Shown here one piece after another: positions 54,034-64,000 of a stretch of DNA of 64,000 bases (within the stretch, counting starts at the first letter, position 1; every line of letters starts with the position of its first letter). The notes beneath the pieces were generated by a model. It was not told the DNA's origin. It saw only the letters and a list, made by a program, of their open reading frames with translations, and did no database searches. A program made the translations under genes and the position numbers. The stretch is from Rhinopomastus cyanomelas. Its lineage: Eukaryota; Chordata; Aves; Bucerotiformes; Rhinopomastidae. Location of the stretch: the NCBI GenBank assembly GCA_013400115.1, contig VXBP01001161.1:248001-312000 (forward strand), written 5' to 3'.

Positions 54034-57000
54034 CTGGTTAGAGATGACAAGAGAAAGTAAATTAAAAAATTAAAAAATTATTTCAATTTAATTGCAGGTA
54101 TCATCAGGTAAATAATTAGAAACAGCAAGAAAATTGTAAGGAAAACTTTGCCTTGAGAAGCAGGTATCCCAGACAAGGGAAGAAACTGATTGTATTTAAG
54201 CAGCCTTCTTATAAAACATTAAAGGCAAGTCATTGCACAACTTAAAGGCACCTAAAATAGGCTCCATGGATGCCACTAAGATGATGAAGGGAATACAACA
54301 CCTCCCTGATGAGGAAAGGCTGAGGGAGCTGGGTCTCTTTAGCTTGGAGACAAGGAGACTGAGGGGTGACCTCAATGATGTTTATAAATATCAAAAGAGT
54401 GGGTGTCAGGAGGATGGAGCCAGGCTCTGCTCAGTGTCATCTAGTGGTAGGACAAGGGGCAATGGGTGTGAGCTGGAACAGAGGAGGTTCCACATCAATC
54501 TGAAAAGGAACTTCTTCCCAATGAGGGTGACAGAGCACTGGAAGGGGCTGCCCAGGGGGGTTGTGGAGTCTCCTTCTCTGGAGACATTTAAAACCTGCCT
54601 GGGCATGTTCCTGTGTGACTTGGTCTAGGTGATCCTGCTGTGGCAGGGGGATTGGACTAGATGATCTTTCGAGGTCCCTTCCAGTCCCTAATGCTCTGTG
54701 ATTCTGTGAAAGGTGAAATTGCTCTTCCAATTCTCTCTTTTGAAGTTGAAAGCACAGTATCACAGTGGAACGGGTTTGAAGAGACCCCAATGATCATAAA
54801 TTTCAACCCGTTAAATAAAATCCAGTTTACATGAGCTGGCCCAGCACCCTGTTTTGTTGTGGTTATAAGCATTCATTAGATATGTGATTGTTCCAGGACC
54901 CACAGAACTAACTCTGGTGAACACAGTAACACCTATCCTCACCACAGTGTGTAACAGAACAGCTCACGGATGCATCCTTACACTTAAAAAAGATTGGAAG
55001 CAACAGGTGCTGTCTCCTACCTTCCACTGTTCATGGCTCAGAGACAAGACAACCTGATTCCGTGCTCCAGCGCTGTGGTCATTCTGCTTCTTCATGTTGC
55101 TTTTAGTAGGCTCTGTTCCAAACAGAGTATTTTCAATAAAGCCTCCAGGAACACAACGGCTTCACAAAAAGCAAATCAATTACACACGGCCCACTAAGCT
55201 GCTCTCTCAATAGCCAGTACCATATAGTGCTTAAGAAATTGCTTTCAGTCTTAGAATCACAGATTCAGTTAGACTGGAAAAGACTTCAAGCTCACTGAGT
55301 CCAGCCATTAACCCAACTGGACCAAGGCCCACTGCTAAACCCTGTCCCTAAGCTTCAGATCTACACAGCTTTGAAACATGTCCAGGGATGGCATGGCTCC
55401 CTGAGCAGCCTGTTCCAAGGCCTGATGATCCTGAGGAAGAAGATTTTCCTAATGTCCAATATAAACTGCAGACCTCACCTCGAGTACTGGGGGCAGTTTG
55501 GGGCCCCTCACTTCAAGAAAGAGATTGAGGGGCTGGAGTGGGACCAGAGGCGCAACGAGGCTGGGGAAGGGACTGGAGGAGACCTGGAAGGATCTTCTAC
55601 CTCTCTACAACTACCTACAGGAATGTTGTAGTCAGGTGGGTGTTGGGCTCTTCTCCCAGGTAATTAGTGACAGGATGAGGGCCTGAAGCTTCGCCAGGGG
55701 ACAGTTAGGTTGGCAGTTAGGAAGCCCTTCCTCATGGAAAGGGTGATCAGATCCTGGAATGGACTGCTGAGGGCAGTGATGAAGTCCTCACCTCTGGAGG
55801 TGTTTAAGGACAGACCCAATGTGGCACTTAGTGTCATGGTCTAGCTGATTGTGGCGATGTTAGGCCATGGACTGGGCTGGATGATCTTAGAGGTCTTTTC
55901 CAGCCTCAATAATTCTGTGATTCTGTAAATTTCCTCTGGCACAATTTAAGGCCATTTCCTCTTGTCCTATCACTTGTTACTTTTGAGAAGAGACCAACCC
56001 CCACCTCTCTACAGCCTCCTTCCAGGTAGTTCTAGACAGCAGTAAGGTCTCCCCTCAGTTTTATCCTCTTCAGACTAAGCAGCCCCAGCAGCCTCAGCTG
56101 CTCCTCACAATGTTTGTCCCCCAGACCCTTCTCCAACCTTGCTGCCCTTCTCTCAAACCACTCCAGCACCTCAATGTCCTTCTTGTATTGAGATGCCCAG
56201 AACTGAACCCAGCACACGAGATGTGGCCCCACCAGTGCCCAGTACAGAGAGGCAATCCCCTCCCTACTCCTGCTGGCCACACTATTGCTGATACACTCCA
56301 GGATACATTCTAACAATTTAGAAACTAACACTTGTCAGATTCCTAGAAGACTGAAGTATTTCATCTTTTACAAAGTCTTAATCCCACTGTGGGTATGGAA
56401 GCCAAGCACCTCATACATAAGATGGCATTTCCTTCCCAACTGTCCTGAAGTTGTCCTTTCTAACTCAGACACACAGAGAAGACTCCTTGAACACTGAAAT
56501 ACTTTCTCAGCGTAACATCACAATGTTCAAAGGCTTAATACAGAAAATATCACCTAAAGGAAAGTTAATAACCTTTAATTTACATTAATAATTTCTATAG
56601 CTCAGCATAACGGTAATGTGCTGTCACGTAAAGAAGCTCAAATCCTTTCAGTTCCTCTCATAAATCTCTTCATGCCTTGAATTACATTCATTCCATATCC
56701 TCTAATCTCTAGCCCCACAGCTACAAATATACCTGAGACTTTGTGAACAGAGAAGTTGTAGCTACTTTTCCATGTTGCAACAAAAAGCTACCAGAGTCTT
56801 TTACAATTAGATTTTACCTATTATTGGCAATCTGTCGGCATCCAGCTTCATTCTTGCAAAACCATCCTAAAAGACAGTAGGATTTAAGAGAGTGGGATTT
56901 AAAGGTTCAGAAATTAGAGCTAACTAGTTAGGGTAATGCACTGAGATTGCTTATTTTGAGTTAATAGATTACATAATCACAAATGGGTACGTGTACTGAT

Positions 57001-60000
57001 AAGAGTCTTGACTAGTACATCAAGAAAAATTACTCAAAGACAAACGCAGCTGATATGAGGCAAATGATACAGTGTCCTAGCAAGAATTTGATTTATTAAA
57101 CACTACTATTTTTCTTTAAATATACTTGAATTAACCCTTAATTTTTCCATTACTATTCACTATAAAATTAATTTATTAGAAAAACTAATACTACAGCTCT
57201 GAAAAGAACTTAAAACCCTGCACTGCTTTCCTACAACCTCAGTAATATTCAAATATCAACTCACCGTCTCAAACACTCTGACTACTCTCCTGTAACCTAA
57301 AATAATGTCAGCTGGTGTCCCCTTTCAAATTGTTTTGACAACAAAAATTCTACTGTTGTTTCATTAGCAAGTTGACTGTGGTGGAAATAAATCTAATTTT
57401 AAAAAAGTCAATGCTGTCAATTCTTTTTATTCAACTACCAAAACACCACCAAAAATTGGCACATCTAAATATATAAATAATGTTTAAGATATTATTGTAT
57501 GCAAATTGTTTATAATTATATATTATTAGCTATTATATATGTAAATATTTTAAATATTCCAATTTTCTGTGGTATTTTGGTAGTTGAATATTCGTTTTCT
57601 ACCATTTGTAGAAAACCAGTTAAGATTCCTAATATTGAAATCCTCAGTGAAAGGTCACTATTTCTAGATAACTGAAATATCTGAAAGAACAACAGGTCAT
57701 GCCTTACCCGAATAATGAAGGAAACATGAAAGATGTTTTCCACAGTCCGTGCAAAAGAGTTTGGATCGATCACAAGATCGAAGAAGGAAATAGGTGTGTT
57801 GGCTACAGAGATACAAAAATGGGTTTGTTAGTAAAACAACCAAGCAGGTGGCACACACTGAGCTGCTGCATGTGAACACAAACTTCAGGATGGTTTTTGA
57901 TTGTTTATGTCACTTCAGTTACAATGCTGAATTCTCAGTCCTCTGCAGAAACAAAGTTTCTACAAACTACTTTTTCTTCCATGTTTTGCCACTGGCACAG
58001 AGAATCACTGAATCATAGGATGGCAGGAGTCAGAAGGGACTGAGATGTGAAGATCATCTCGTTCAATCCCTCTACCAGAGCAGGATCCCACAGGAACACA
58101 TCCAGGCAGGTCTGGAATGTCTCCAGAGCAGGAGACTCCACAACCTCTCTGGGCAGCCTGGGCCAGGGCTCTGGTACCCTTCCCAAGTTTTTCCTTAAGT
58201 TTAGGTGGAACCTCCTGTGTTCCAGTTTGTTCCCACTGCCTCTTGCCCTATCAATGGGCACCACCAGGAAGAGTTCAGTCACTTCCTCTTAACACTGGTC
58301 CTTTAGATATTGAAGAGATCTCTGCTGTGTCTCCTCCTCTCCAGGTTGAACAGCCCCAGCTCTCTCAGCTTCTCCTCATATGGAAGATGCTCCAGCCCTG
58401 TGATCAAATTAGTGGCTCTGCCATGGACTCTCTCCAGTAGCTCCCTGTCCTTCTTGAAGAGGGAAGCCCACAACTGGATACAGTAGTACAGAACTGGCCT
58501 CACCAGGGCAGAGTAGGGGTAGACCCTCACTCCATCTACTGGCCACACACTTCTTAGTTCATCCCCGAAGGCTATTTGGCCACAAGGACAATGACACACT
58601 CATGACTATTTGATTGCCTTGTATGAAATGGGACACTCTAATGAGAGAGGGCAGGATTTAACTTTACTTGGAGATCAAACATCAACTGTTCCTAAAAAAA
58701 TACATGGTCAGTACATACCCTTCAGCATCAACATTTCTACTTGCCACCTCCACCTCATTTGTTTCTATAGTTTAACCTCCTAACCACAGGAGATTCTCTG
58801 CCATTCTTTTTCTCAGTGCTTTAAAAATTGACCTCAATCATACTTACGATCATTCTTGAAATGAGTTTGCAATAATCCCAAGATCCTCTCCACTTCTTTT
58901 TCCGTTGCTTCCTGGTGTGACTCTTCCATTTTCTTTAACTGCAAAGAGGAAACATCATCTCACCACAGGTAATTGCTGAATATGAAAAGGGTCTCTTGTG
59001 ACAATAAACATAAAAAAATAGGGTTTCCTCTCTACCCTACACAGGCACAGTTGCAGACACACTTATGCAAACACATAAGGAAACTTACAAAGCACTTTAG
59101 GGATTAATCCCTGCCTCATGACATCAAACTGAATGGCCACAGTTTGTATGTTTTGAGCCTATTTACAGGTCTCTGGTTACTTTCCAGTAGTTCTGTGGAA
59201 CTGAGTAACCTCTAGTGGTACATCATCTGTGGGTGTGCTGAAGAATCACAGGCTATCTTTGGTTGAAAGAGACCTTGAAGATCATAAAGACCAACTTTTG
59301 TTCCAGCAAGAAGGTAATTTATAAGCACCCAAGGGCAGTTTATTGGGATCCTTCCTCTTTTTATCAGAAAACAAACCTAAGCTAATCATGCCAACCAGTT
59401 TGACATGGCCAAAGGACATAATCATTGTGACTTCACAGATGTCTTCATTACTTGTAAAGCTGGGCACACCAAATCATCCTTCAGGTACTCTAATCAGTAG
59501 AGTACTAAAGCCCACCGTTCAAGCATAGCCTTCAGAAATCCATTTGTTGTTCCTGTTGGCTGACACTTATCTTTGGCCACCTCTTGCAACAAGGCAACCT
59601 CCAGAACCATGGATCTAACACAAATTAATAACAGGACTACTGATCCTCAGTGTTTATCCAAGCAAAATACAAAGAGCAGTCACTCACTTCTGGAAGCAGC
59701 TCTTTCAAACCCTGCAGCTCCAGTTCTCCAGTACAAACTGCATCAGCATTACTCCTACCATTGTCTGGATGATCGTGAAGTAGGTCGTATTTAAGACATA
59801 ACCTTTTGACTCTTTGGCATCATCAACCAAAGATTCTCCTTAACTATATGGTTTATTTTTTCAAACTTGCAAATAATTGTATTGTTTAGGTTGGAAAAGA
59901 CCTTTAAGATGATAAAGTGTCTTTTGAGTTTTCTCAGACTTTTGCCTTCCTCTCAAACAGAAAGAACAGGGAAAGAGAATGCAGGGAACACAGAGCTAAG

Positions 60001-63000
60001 TGAATGAAGTCATCTGCTGTTGTTAACCACAACTCTGTGCAGATGCCAAATGCTGTTAGATGCTTTTTAAGAAAAAAAGCTGAAATGCACTTATGTAAAG
60101 AAGTTTCTTTATTGTTTCCTTTCAAATCCATGAGCAGAGCAAGTAAACTAATTTGAACTTTAAAAATCAGTCTGGGAATAGAATCAGAGAATTGTCTAGG
60201 CTGGAAAAGACCTTAAAGATCTTTGAGTCCAACCATTAACTCAGCTGGCCCAAGGCCACTGCTAAACCCTGTCCCTAACAGGCAATTCAACCGCCTTCCC
60301 TGGGCAGCCTGTTCCAAGGCCTGAGAACCCTCTGCATGAAGAAGTTTTTCCTTATGTCCCACCTAAACTTCCCCTGGCACAACCTGAGGCCATTTCCTCT
60401 TGTCCTTTCACTTGTTCCTTGTAAGAACACTCCAACCCTCACCCTCTCTACATCCTTCTTTTAGGTAGTTGTAGACAGAAGTAAGGTCACCCTCTTCAGA
60501 CTAACCAGCCCCAGCTTCCTCAACCACTCCTCACCAGGTTTGCTGTCCAGACCCTTCCCCAACCTTGTGTCCTTTCTTTGGACCTGTCCACTACTTCTGA
60601 ACCTGAAATCAGTCTCCAAATTCATTTCCTTTCATTCAGTGAAATACTACAGCCCACTCAAAGAAAATCAAGAAGCCCATCATGAGTTTGGAATCCTTTA
60701 GTACTACACAGTCTGTAACTACAAAACCCAAATATGAACAGAAAGATGCCAAAATCATTTGCAGTAACAAGTTGCTACTAAAGACAAGAGTTCACAAACC
60801 TGAGCAGGCATTGCCTGTTTCTCTTCTCTATTTGCAGCCTTCCTCTGCCTCTCAATCCGTTGCCTCGGTACAGGAGGCTCAGACTTGAAAGACCCCAACC
60901 TAATAGAAATAAAAAGAGCATAGCTATGGAAATATGTTTTTGCACTGCATGCTGAGATACCTACATACTGAGCAGTTGATCTCCTGATAAATGCACAAAG
61001 TAATGACTGACATCTAAAAACAAGGCCTCATTGTGTTTAAAGATTTCAGTAAGCGATCACAGCCCCAAAATCTGCTGCCAATATATGCTGGCAGTTTCAC
61101 ACCAGAATTATCATCAGAGGTATAAAATTTGATGCAATTGCTGTGATTATTTTATTTTAAACTTAAAACTTCAAATCTACTCCCCTTAAAACTAGTTAAG
61201 GAATTAAACAGTATAGGGTTCGTATCCTCCAATATCTCCATCTGAACGTATCACACATTTTTCTGCCTGAATACTCTCTCCATACAGTATGTGTCTGTTC
61301 CTTAGTTTCTGTAAAAACCACGTACTCAATCAACAGAACATTCAGCACACTGAGAAGAGATGCAATGTTCCTCATTAATGAACGTGAATGTAACAGACGT
61401 GCTAGATGTAGGCACTTGCTTGAAGTGCTTACCTCTCTCCATTGACTATATAAGGAACTTAGGCTCCTAACTTTGGTTGCCTTGAATCTCCACCAAGTTA
61501 GATGCCTGAAGGAGAGAGTGTGAATTGAGACTCAATTCAAATTAGCTCAGCAGGTACCCAAAAATTCTGCAGAACATATTTTTCCCCTACCTTGGCTGAA
61601 CTGCTCAAATTCAGAAGTCACGGACTGACTCAGGCTGAGATGGGAACAGATGGAGTCAGAAAGAAATAGTCCTTTTCCTAAACTGACAACTACGTTTTAT
61701 TATTTAAAACTAACACTTTGTGAATAGTCACACGTCATCCATCAAAAGAAGCCCAATGTTACTTAAGATATCACAGAACATTAGGAATTGGAAGAGACCT
61801 TGAAAGATCATCTAGTCCAGTCCCCTTGCCACAGCAGGTCACCTAGACCCAGTCATGTTTGAACATGTCCAGTTGGGTTTTAAACGTCTCCAGAGAAGGA
61901 GACTCCACAACGGAAAAAACAAACACTTTTTGCAATCAGTTTTGTCTTAAGGATCATAAAAATGGCTGGAAAATATACTTCTTATTGTTTACAGCTTGAG
62001 GGTGCACACAGAAGTCTGAAGTATCTCAGCAGACAACCCAAAATTAAATATCAGATACTGTGTGGTCAGGTTACCAAATTCAGCAGCTTTCTTACAGTGA
62101 TAGTTATCGGAGAGGGGAACAAGTGCAAAAGCACAGAGAAGTTAATGGTGGGAGGACTGGACTGGATGGTCCCTTCCAATCCCTAATGCTCTGTGATTCT
62201 GTGATTCTATGAGCTCTGCTGTTGGCAATTTGATTCAGCTACATCCTGCTGTTGTAGGCTGATGTTGAGAGATTTAAACTGGAGTGTTGTCTGTAAGTCA
62301 AATGACATTTGACAGCAGCTAAAAAGGCTTCTACTAAATGGGTTGCCTAGACATAAGGAGAGGTGATGCTGGTTCTACACAAGGCCATTTGCCAGTAATC
62401 AGGTGATTTCTTCTGAAGGCAGAGCCACAATGGAAGATTCTAAAAGACAACCCACTAACACAGAGGTACAAGAAGATCTTTTGTTGTCTTCCTGATAATA
62501 CAATCATCACATACAAGATACAGACCCTGATGGACTGACCTTCCATGCTTGTCTGGGAAAGAAAACAATTAAAAAATTTAATAAAAAGGTTTCTCTACTC
62601 ATTATTAGGGCTAGGTCTTGTTGAGGGAAAGGTGAGGGAAGACTTTACTTTTAAAGGAAAGAGGATCACAGGTTTTGGTCTGAAATGGATAAATCAGGAG
62701 CATCTTAATATATGTACTAGACAATTTGGTAGCCAAGTGAAACCACCAGTGAGAAAAAATATCATTAAATATTGTGGGGACAAGGAGGTCACACTCGTAA
62801 ACAAAAAAGAGAGACCATGCAGATGATTTTGCTGACTCTCTGTCATCTGAGATTAAACTCTATTCAAGCCCAGTGCCTTAAGGACAAGAATCAATTGAGG
62901 GCATTAGCTTGTGCTGCAGTACACACTGTTTTTTCTTAAACAAACTTACATGTAATGAAAAGAAGGTGCTCTCCTAAAGTACATTTCTGCTTCTTCTCCC

Positions 63001-63101
63001 AGTTTCTGCCAGGCATTACTAGGTAAATAGCCACCTGAAACACTCTCGGTGTCACTACCATCTTCTTTTACGTCTACACGATTTATCCCCATGAAGGTGA
63101 G
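53950..63101 (-). CDS. NSMCE4A: NSMCE4A, NSE4 kleisin subunit of the SMC5/6 complex (5' part missing)
   Basis: NSE4 bridges the SMC5 and SMC6 heads and binds NSE1/NSE3 in the nuclear SMC5/6 complex, which acts in recombination repair, replication-fork stability and silencing of extrachromosomal DNA. Seven 3' exons join in phase: 62950-63101, 60800-60899, 58848-58938, 57708-57802, 56818-56866, 55021-55112, 53950-54033. They give 220 residues plus stop, somewhat over half of the roughly 385-residue protein. The block EESHQEATEKEVERILGLLQ and the C-terminal domain with DPNSFARTVENIFHVSFIIR and DGFARMKLDADRLPII identify it. The N-terminal exons lie beyond 64,000. The gene sits upstream of ATE1 in the same orientation, as in human. 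Confidence 0.95.
54270..54712 (+). mobile_element. CR1 fragment, young subfamily, open ORF2 end
   Basis: The plus frame reads DATKMMKGIQHLPDEERLRE, FSLETRRLRGDLNDVYKYQK and so on without a break to ESPSLETFKTCLGMFLCDLV and its stop at about 54626. The 3' UTR and tail are full and near consensus. Confidence 0.95.
54752..54855 (-). mobile_element. CR1-like 3' end, 'GTATCACAGTGGAACGGG' type
   Basis: AAATAAAATCCAGTTTACAT and GAGCTGGCCCAGCACCCTG match the copy at 31868. It is cut short. Confidence 0.85.
55021..55112 (-). CDS. NSMCE4A: NSMCE4A penultimate exon, diverged
   Basis: This 92-nt exon completes Glu and encodes PTKSNMKKQNDHSAGARNQV, then VLSLSHEQWK. Only the end matches human well (RNQGIIALSYRDWE against RNQVVLSLSHEQWK); the first half has drifted. 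The length, phase (1 in, 0 out), acceptor ggaacag and donor gtagga support it. It lies between two CR1 fragments. Confidence 0.88.
55250..56310. mobile_element. CR1 mosaic, three pieces
   Basis: 55250-55465 is minus strand (TAGAATCACAGATTCAGTTA to CCTAATGTCCAATATAAAC). 55468-55927 is plus strand (GACCTCACCTCGAGTACTGG to CAATAATTCTGTGATTCTGT). 55930-56310 is minus strand (TTTCCTCTGGCACAATTTAA to GCTGATACACTCCAGGATAC). The two outer pieces look like one old minus-strand copy into which the plus-strand copy inserted. Confidence 0.88.
56818..56866 (-). CDS. NSMCE4A: NSMCE4A small exon (49 nt)
   Basis: It encodes DGFARMKLDADRLPII plus one base of Glu, matching human DGFARIRLDQDRLPVI. The acceptor is gtcttttag and the donor gtaaaa. 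It is too short to appear as an ORF. Confidence 0.95.
57708..57802 (-). CDS. NSMCE4A: NSMCE4A exon, Nse4 C-terminal signature
   Basis: This 95-nt exon completes Pro and encodes NTPISFFDLVIDPNSFARTV, then ENIFHVSFIIR. This is the winged-helix C-terminal kleisin signature that contacts the SMC5 head. The acceptor is tctgtag and the donor gtaagg. It is in phase 0 to the next exon. Confidence 0.97.
58005..58615 (-). mobile_element. CR1 fragment
   Basis: GAATCACTGAATCATAGGAT to CTACTGGCCACACACTTCTT. The minus frame reads LVRPVLYYCIQLWASLFKKD and RELLERVHGRATNLITGLEH, and later LEHRRFHLNLRKNLGRVPEP. About 600 bases. Confidence 0.92.
58848..58938 (-). CDS. NSMCE4A: NSMCE4A exon, start of the C-terminal domain
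   Basis: This 91-nt exon encodes LKKMEESHQEATEKEVERIL, then GLLQTHFKND and one base of Pro. It is nearly identical to human LRRMEESHQEATEKEVERILGLLQTYFRED. The acceptor is ctttgcag and the donor gtaagt. It is the anchor exon for identifying the gene. Confidence 0.97.
59244..59295 (-). mobile_element. Worn CR1 3' tail
   Basis: AGAATCACAGGCTATCTTTG and AGACCTTGAAGATCATAAAG. Short and old. A similar scrap (TTTAGGTTGGAAAAGACCTT) lies at 59886-59920. Confidence 0.7.
60178..60600 (-). mobile_element. CR1 fragment, 'ggctggaaaagacc' subfamily
   Basis: GAATCAGAGAATTGTCTAGG to CCTTTCTTTGGACCTGTCC. Full 3' UTR and a decayed ORF2 end with small deletions. Confidence 0.91.
60800..60899 (-). CDS. NSMCE4A: NSMCE4A exon, basic linker
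   Basis: This 100-nt exon completes Met and encodes LGSFKSEPPVPRQRIERQRK, then AANREEKQAMPAQ. It matches human LGSIYGECPVPKPRVDRPRK...EERAMPAQ. The acceptor is ttctattag. The donor gtttgt is poor. The exon leaves in phase 0, matching the next one. Confidence 0.92.
61770..61912 (-). mobile_element. CR1 3' end, young subfamily
   Basis: ATCACAGAACATTAGGAATT to GAAGGAGACTCCACAAC, about 140 bases. Confidence 0.93.
62140..62212 (+). mobile_element. CR1 3' tail only
   Basis: GGGAGGACTGGACTGGATGG to GATTCTGTGATTCTATGA. It lacks the TGATCTTTCGAGG segment. Confidence 0.9.
62950..63101 (-). CDS. NSMCE4A: NSMCE4A exon, central variable region
   Basis: This 152-nt exon encodes LTFMGINRVDVKEDGSDTES, then VSGGYLPSNAWQKLGEEAEM and YFRRAPSFHY plus two bases of Met. 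It corresponds to human LLTHMGVN...DSWKITGRTAENTF...THTFHFLLG. The similarity is modest except for LTxMG, the W and the final F-H motif, so it rests on phase and position as well. The acceptor is cttgtag and the donor gtaagt. Confidence 0.85.
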
Positions 63102-63189
63102 CTACAAGAGAAACAAAAAAGCTGCAATGAAACTTCACTTAGAGAAAGAGCAGCAGATACACTAACGGTGAAATACTGTATTATGGAGT

Positions 63190-63405
63190 TTGTTCTGCTT
63201 GGACATGAGGAAAAAATTCTTCACGGAAAGAGTGGTCAGGCACTGGTTGCCCAGGGTGAGTCACCGTCCCTGGATGTGTTTAAAAGTTGCTTAGATATGG
63301 TGTTGGGGGATCTGGTTTAGGAGTGAACTCATAGAGTAGGATTGATGGTTGGACTCGATGATCCCAGGGGTTTTTTCCAACCTGAATGACTCTCTGATTC
63401 TATTT
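63190..63405 (+). mobile_element. CR1 3' end, 'gatctggtttaggagtgaac' subfamily
   Basis: GGACATGAGGAAAAAATTCT, GTTGGACTCGATGATCCCAG and the tail GACTCTCTGATTCTA. Confidence 0.91.
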
Positions 63406-64000
63406 AGTATCACTGCATAAGAATCCTGACTTTCCTGAAGTCAAATACATCAATTAGCATAAAACCACTTATTTGGCTCAACCCTGCAACCATCAGTCCA
63501 GACTTCCCAAAGGAAAAAACAAAAACAACTGAACTCTATGGGGTTTTTGTATTGCAGAGCTCTGAGACCAAAGACATTAAGAGAACATTTTCAGGGGAAA
63601 AAAAATTAAAAGTCTGCTTCAAAGCTCTTCTGAACTGCTGGTTCCACCCAGTCACAGTACAAAGAGGGAAACATGTCAGCTCTAAAAGCAGGCAAATAAT
63701 CATAAGTTGTGTTTCATGTCTGTGACACAGACCCTCCAAAACTCAATCCAAAAACATAAAGAACTGGGAAACTACTTCACTGTTGGGAAACTACAGAACA
63801 AGGGGTATAAAAAAAGCAGCAAACCAGCCTTAACTATCTCAAGGGCACAATGGAGTGGACTGTGATAAAGTGTCAGCAACACAACAACACAGGGTGAGGC
63901 ATCTGCCTGTTCAATTAGATTGCCCTCTGCTATTGCAAATGCTTCAGGCAGTTTAAAACTATCAACAACACTAACCAGGATGTTCAAGAAGTTCATAGAA

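Larger units (their letters stand above)
54034..57707 (-). other. NSMCE4A: NSMCE4A introns between 54034 and 57707 (three introns)
   Basis: The intron 54034-55020 is largely a CR1 (54270-54715) plus an older piece. 55113-56817 holds a three-part CR1 mosaic (55250-56310) and unassigned sequence. 56867-57707 has no CR1; 57100-57560 is AT-rich with no recognised element. Confidence 0.65.
57803..64000 (-). other. NSMCE4A: NSMCE4A introns between 57803 and the right edge
   Basis: CR1 copies lie at 58005, 60178, 61770, 62140 and 63190, with worn tails at 59244 and 59883. The stretches 58620-58847, 59296-59880, 59930-60177, 60900-61765, 62215-62949 and 63410-64000 are unassigned. No further NSMCE4A exon was recognised in 63102-64000. 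Confidence 0.65.

Noticed and set aside
63772..63996. Minus-strand open frame near the right edge as a further NSMCE4A exon
   Set aside because: The translation shows no match to the expected NSE4 region before LTFMG, and no acceptor/donor pair in phase was found.
1..64000. tRNA, rRNA, CRISPR arrays, operons or riboswitches
   Set aside because: None seen; splice-site structure, CR1 elements and a CpG island show a vertebrate nuclear genome. The regular ATTCTGTG repeats are CR1 tails, not CRISPR-like arrays.

Overview
This is a stretch of bird genome holding most of one gene and the 3' half of a second. Both lie on the minus strand and are embedded in a very dense field of CR1 (chicken-repeat-1-like) LINE fragments. 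I can pick out about 60 CR1 pieces by eye, nearly all 5'-truncated, ending in ATTCTGTG or ATTCTATG tandem tails. CR1 as the dominant repeat says bird or another sauropsid. The extreme density of a young, homogeneous CR1 subfamily suggests a lineage with a CR1 burst, most famously woodpeckers and their relatives (Piciformes). The clade is inference, because the window carries no species marker.

Gene 1 is ATE1 (arginyl-tRNA--protein transferase 1), from 51,029 down to the left edge. Its exons were found by translating the minus strand and checking splice sites and reading phase at every junction. They are alternative first exons 1B (50,942-51,029) and 1A (50,554-50,656), exon 2 (49,225-49,288), 3 (48,211-48,273), 4 (46,476-46,579), 5 (44,775-45,041), 6 (40,757-40,989), the paired exons 7A (38,779-38,907) and 7B (37,619-37,747), 8 (25,836-25,868), 9 (18,296-18,477) and 10 (11,393-11,492). 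The final exons (roughly the last 100 residues) were not found and presumably lie beyond position 1. All phases agree and no exon contains a stop, so the gene looks functional.

Gene 2 is NSMCE4A (the NSE4 kleisin of the SMC5/6 complex), upstream of ATE1 in the same orientation. Seven 3' exons lie at 62,950-63,101, 60,800-60,899, 58,848-58,938, 57,708-57,802, 56,818-56,866, 55,021-55,112 and 53,950-54,033 (stop). The 5' exons lie beyond the right edge. The NSMCE4A-ATE1 order and orientation is that of human chromosome 10q26. The two genes are separated by about 2.9 kb, and ATE1 starts in a CpG island (about 50,130-51,180).

The rest is intronic and intergenic DNA: CR1 copies of at least four tail types, several chimeric or tail-to-tail CR1 structures, two or three candidate solo-LTR remnants (one with a perfect 15-bp hairpin), a few short tandem duplications and AT-rich tracts. 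No tRNA, rRNA, CRISPR or prokaryotic features were seen. The most interesting signals are that exons 7A, 7B and 2 of ATE1 each begin with donor-like bases directly after their acceptor, so splicing recreates a 5' splice site (a possible recursive-splicing switch), and that composite CR1 elements share one exact internal junction.
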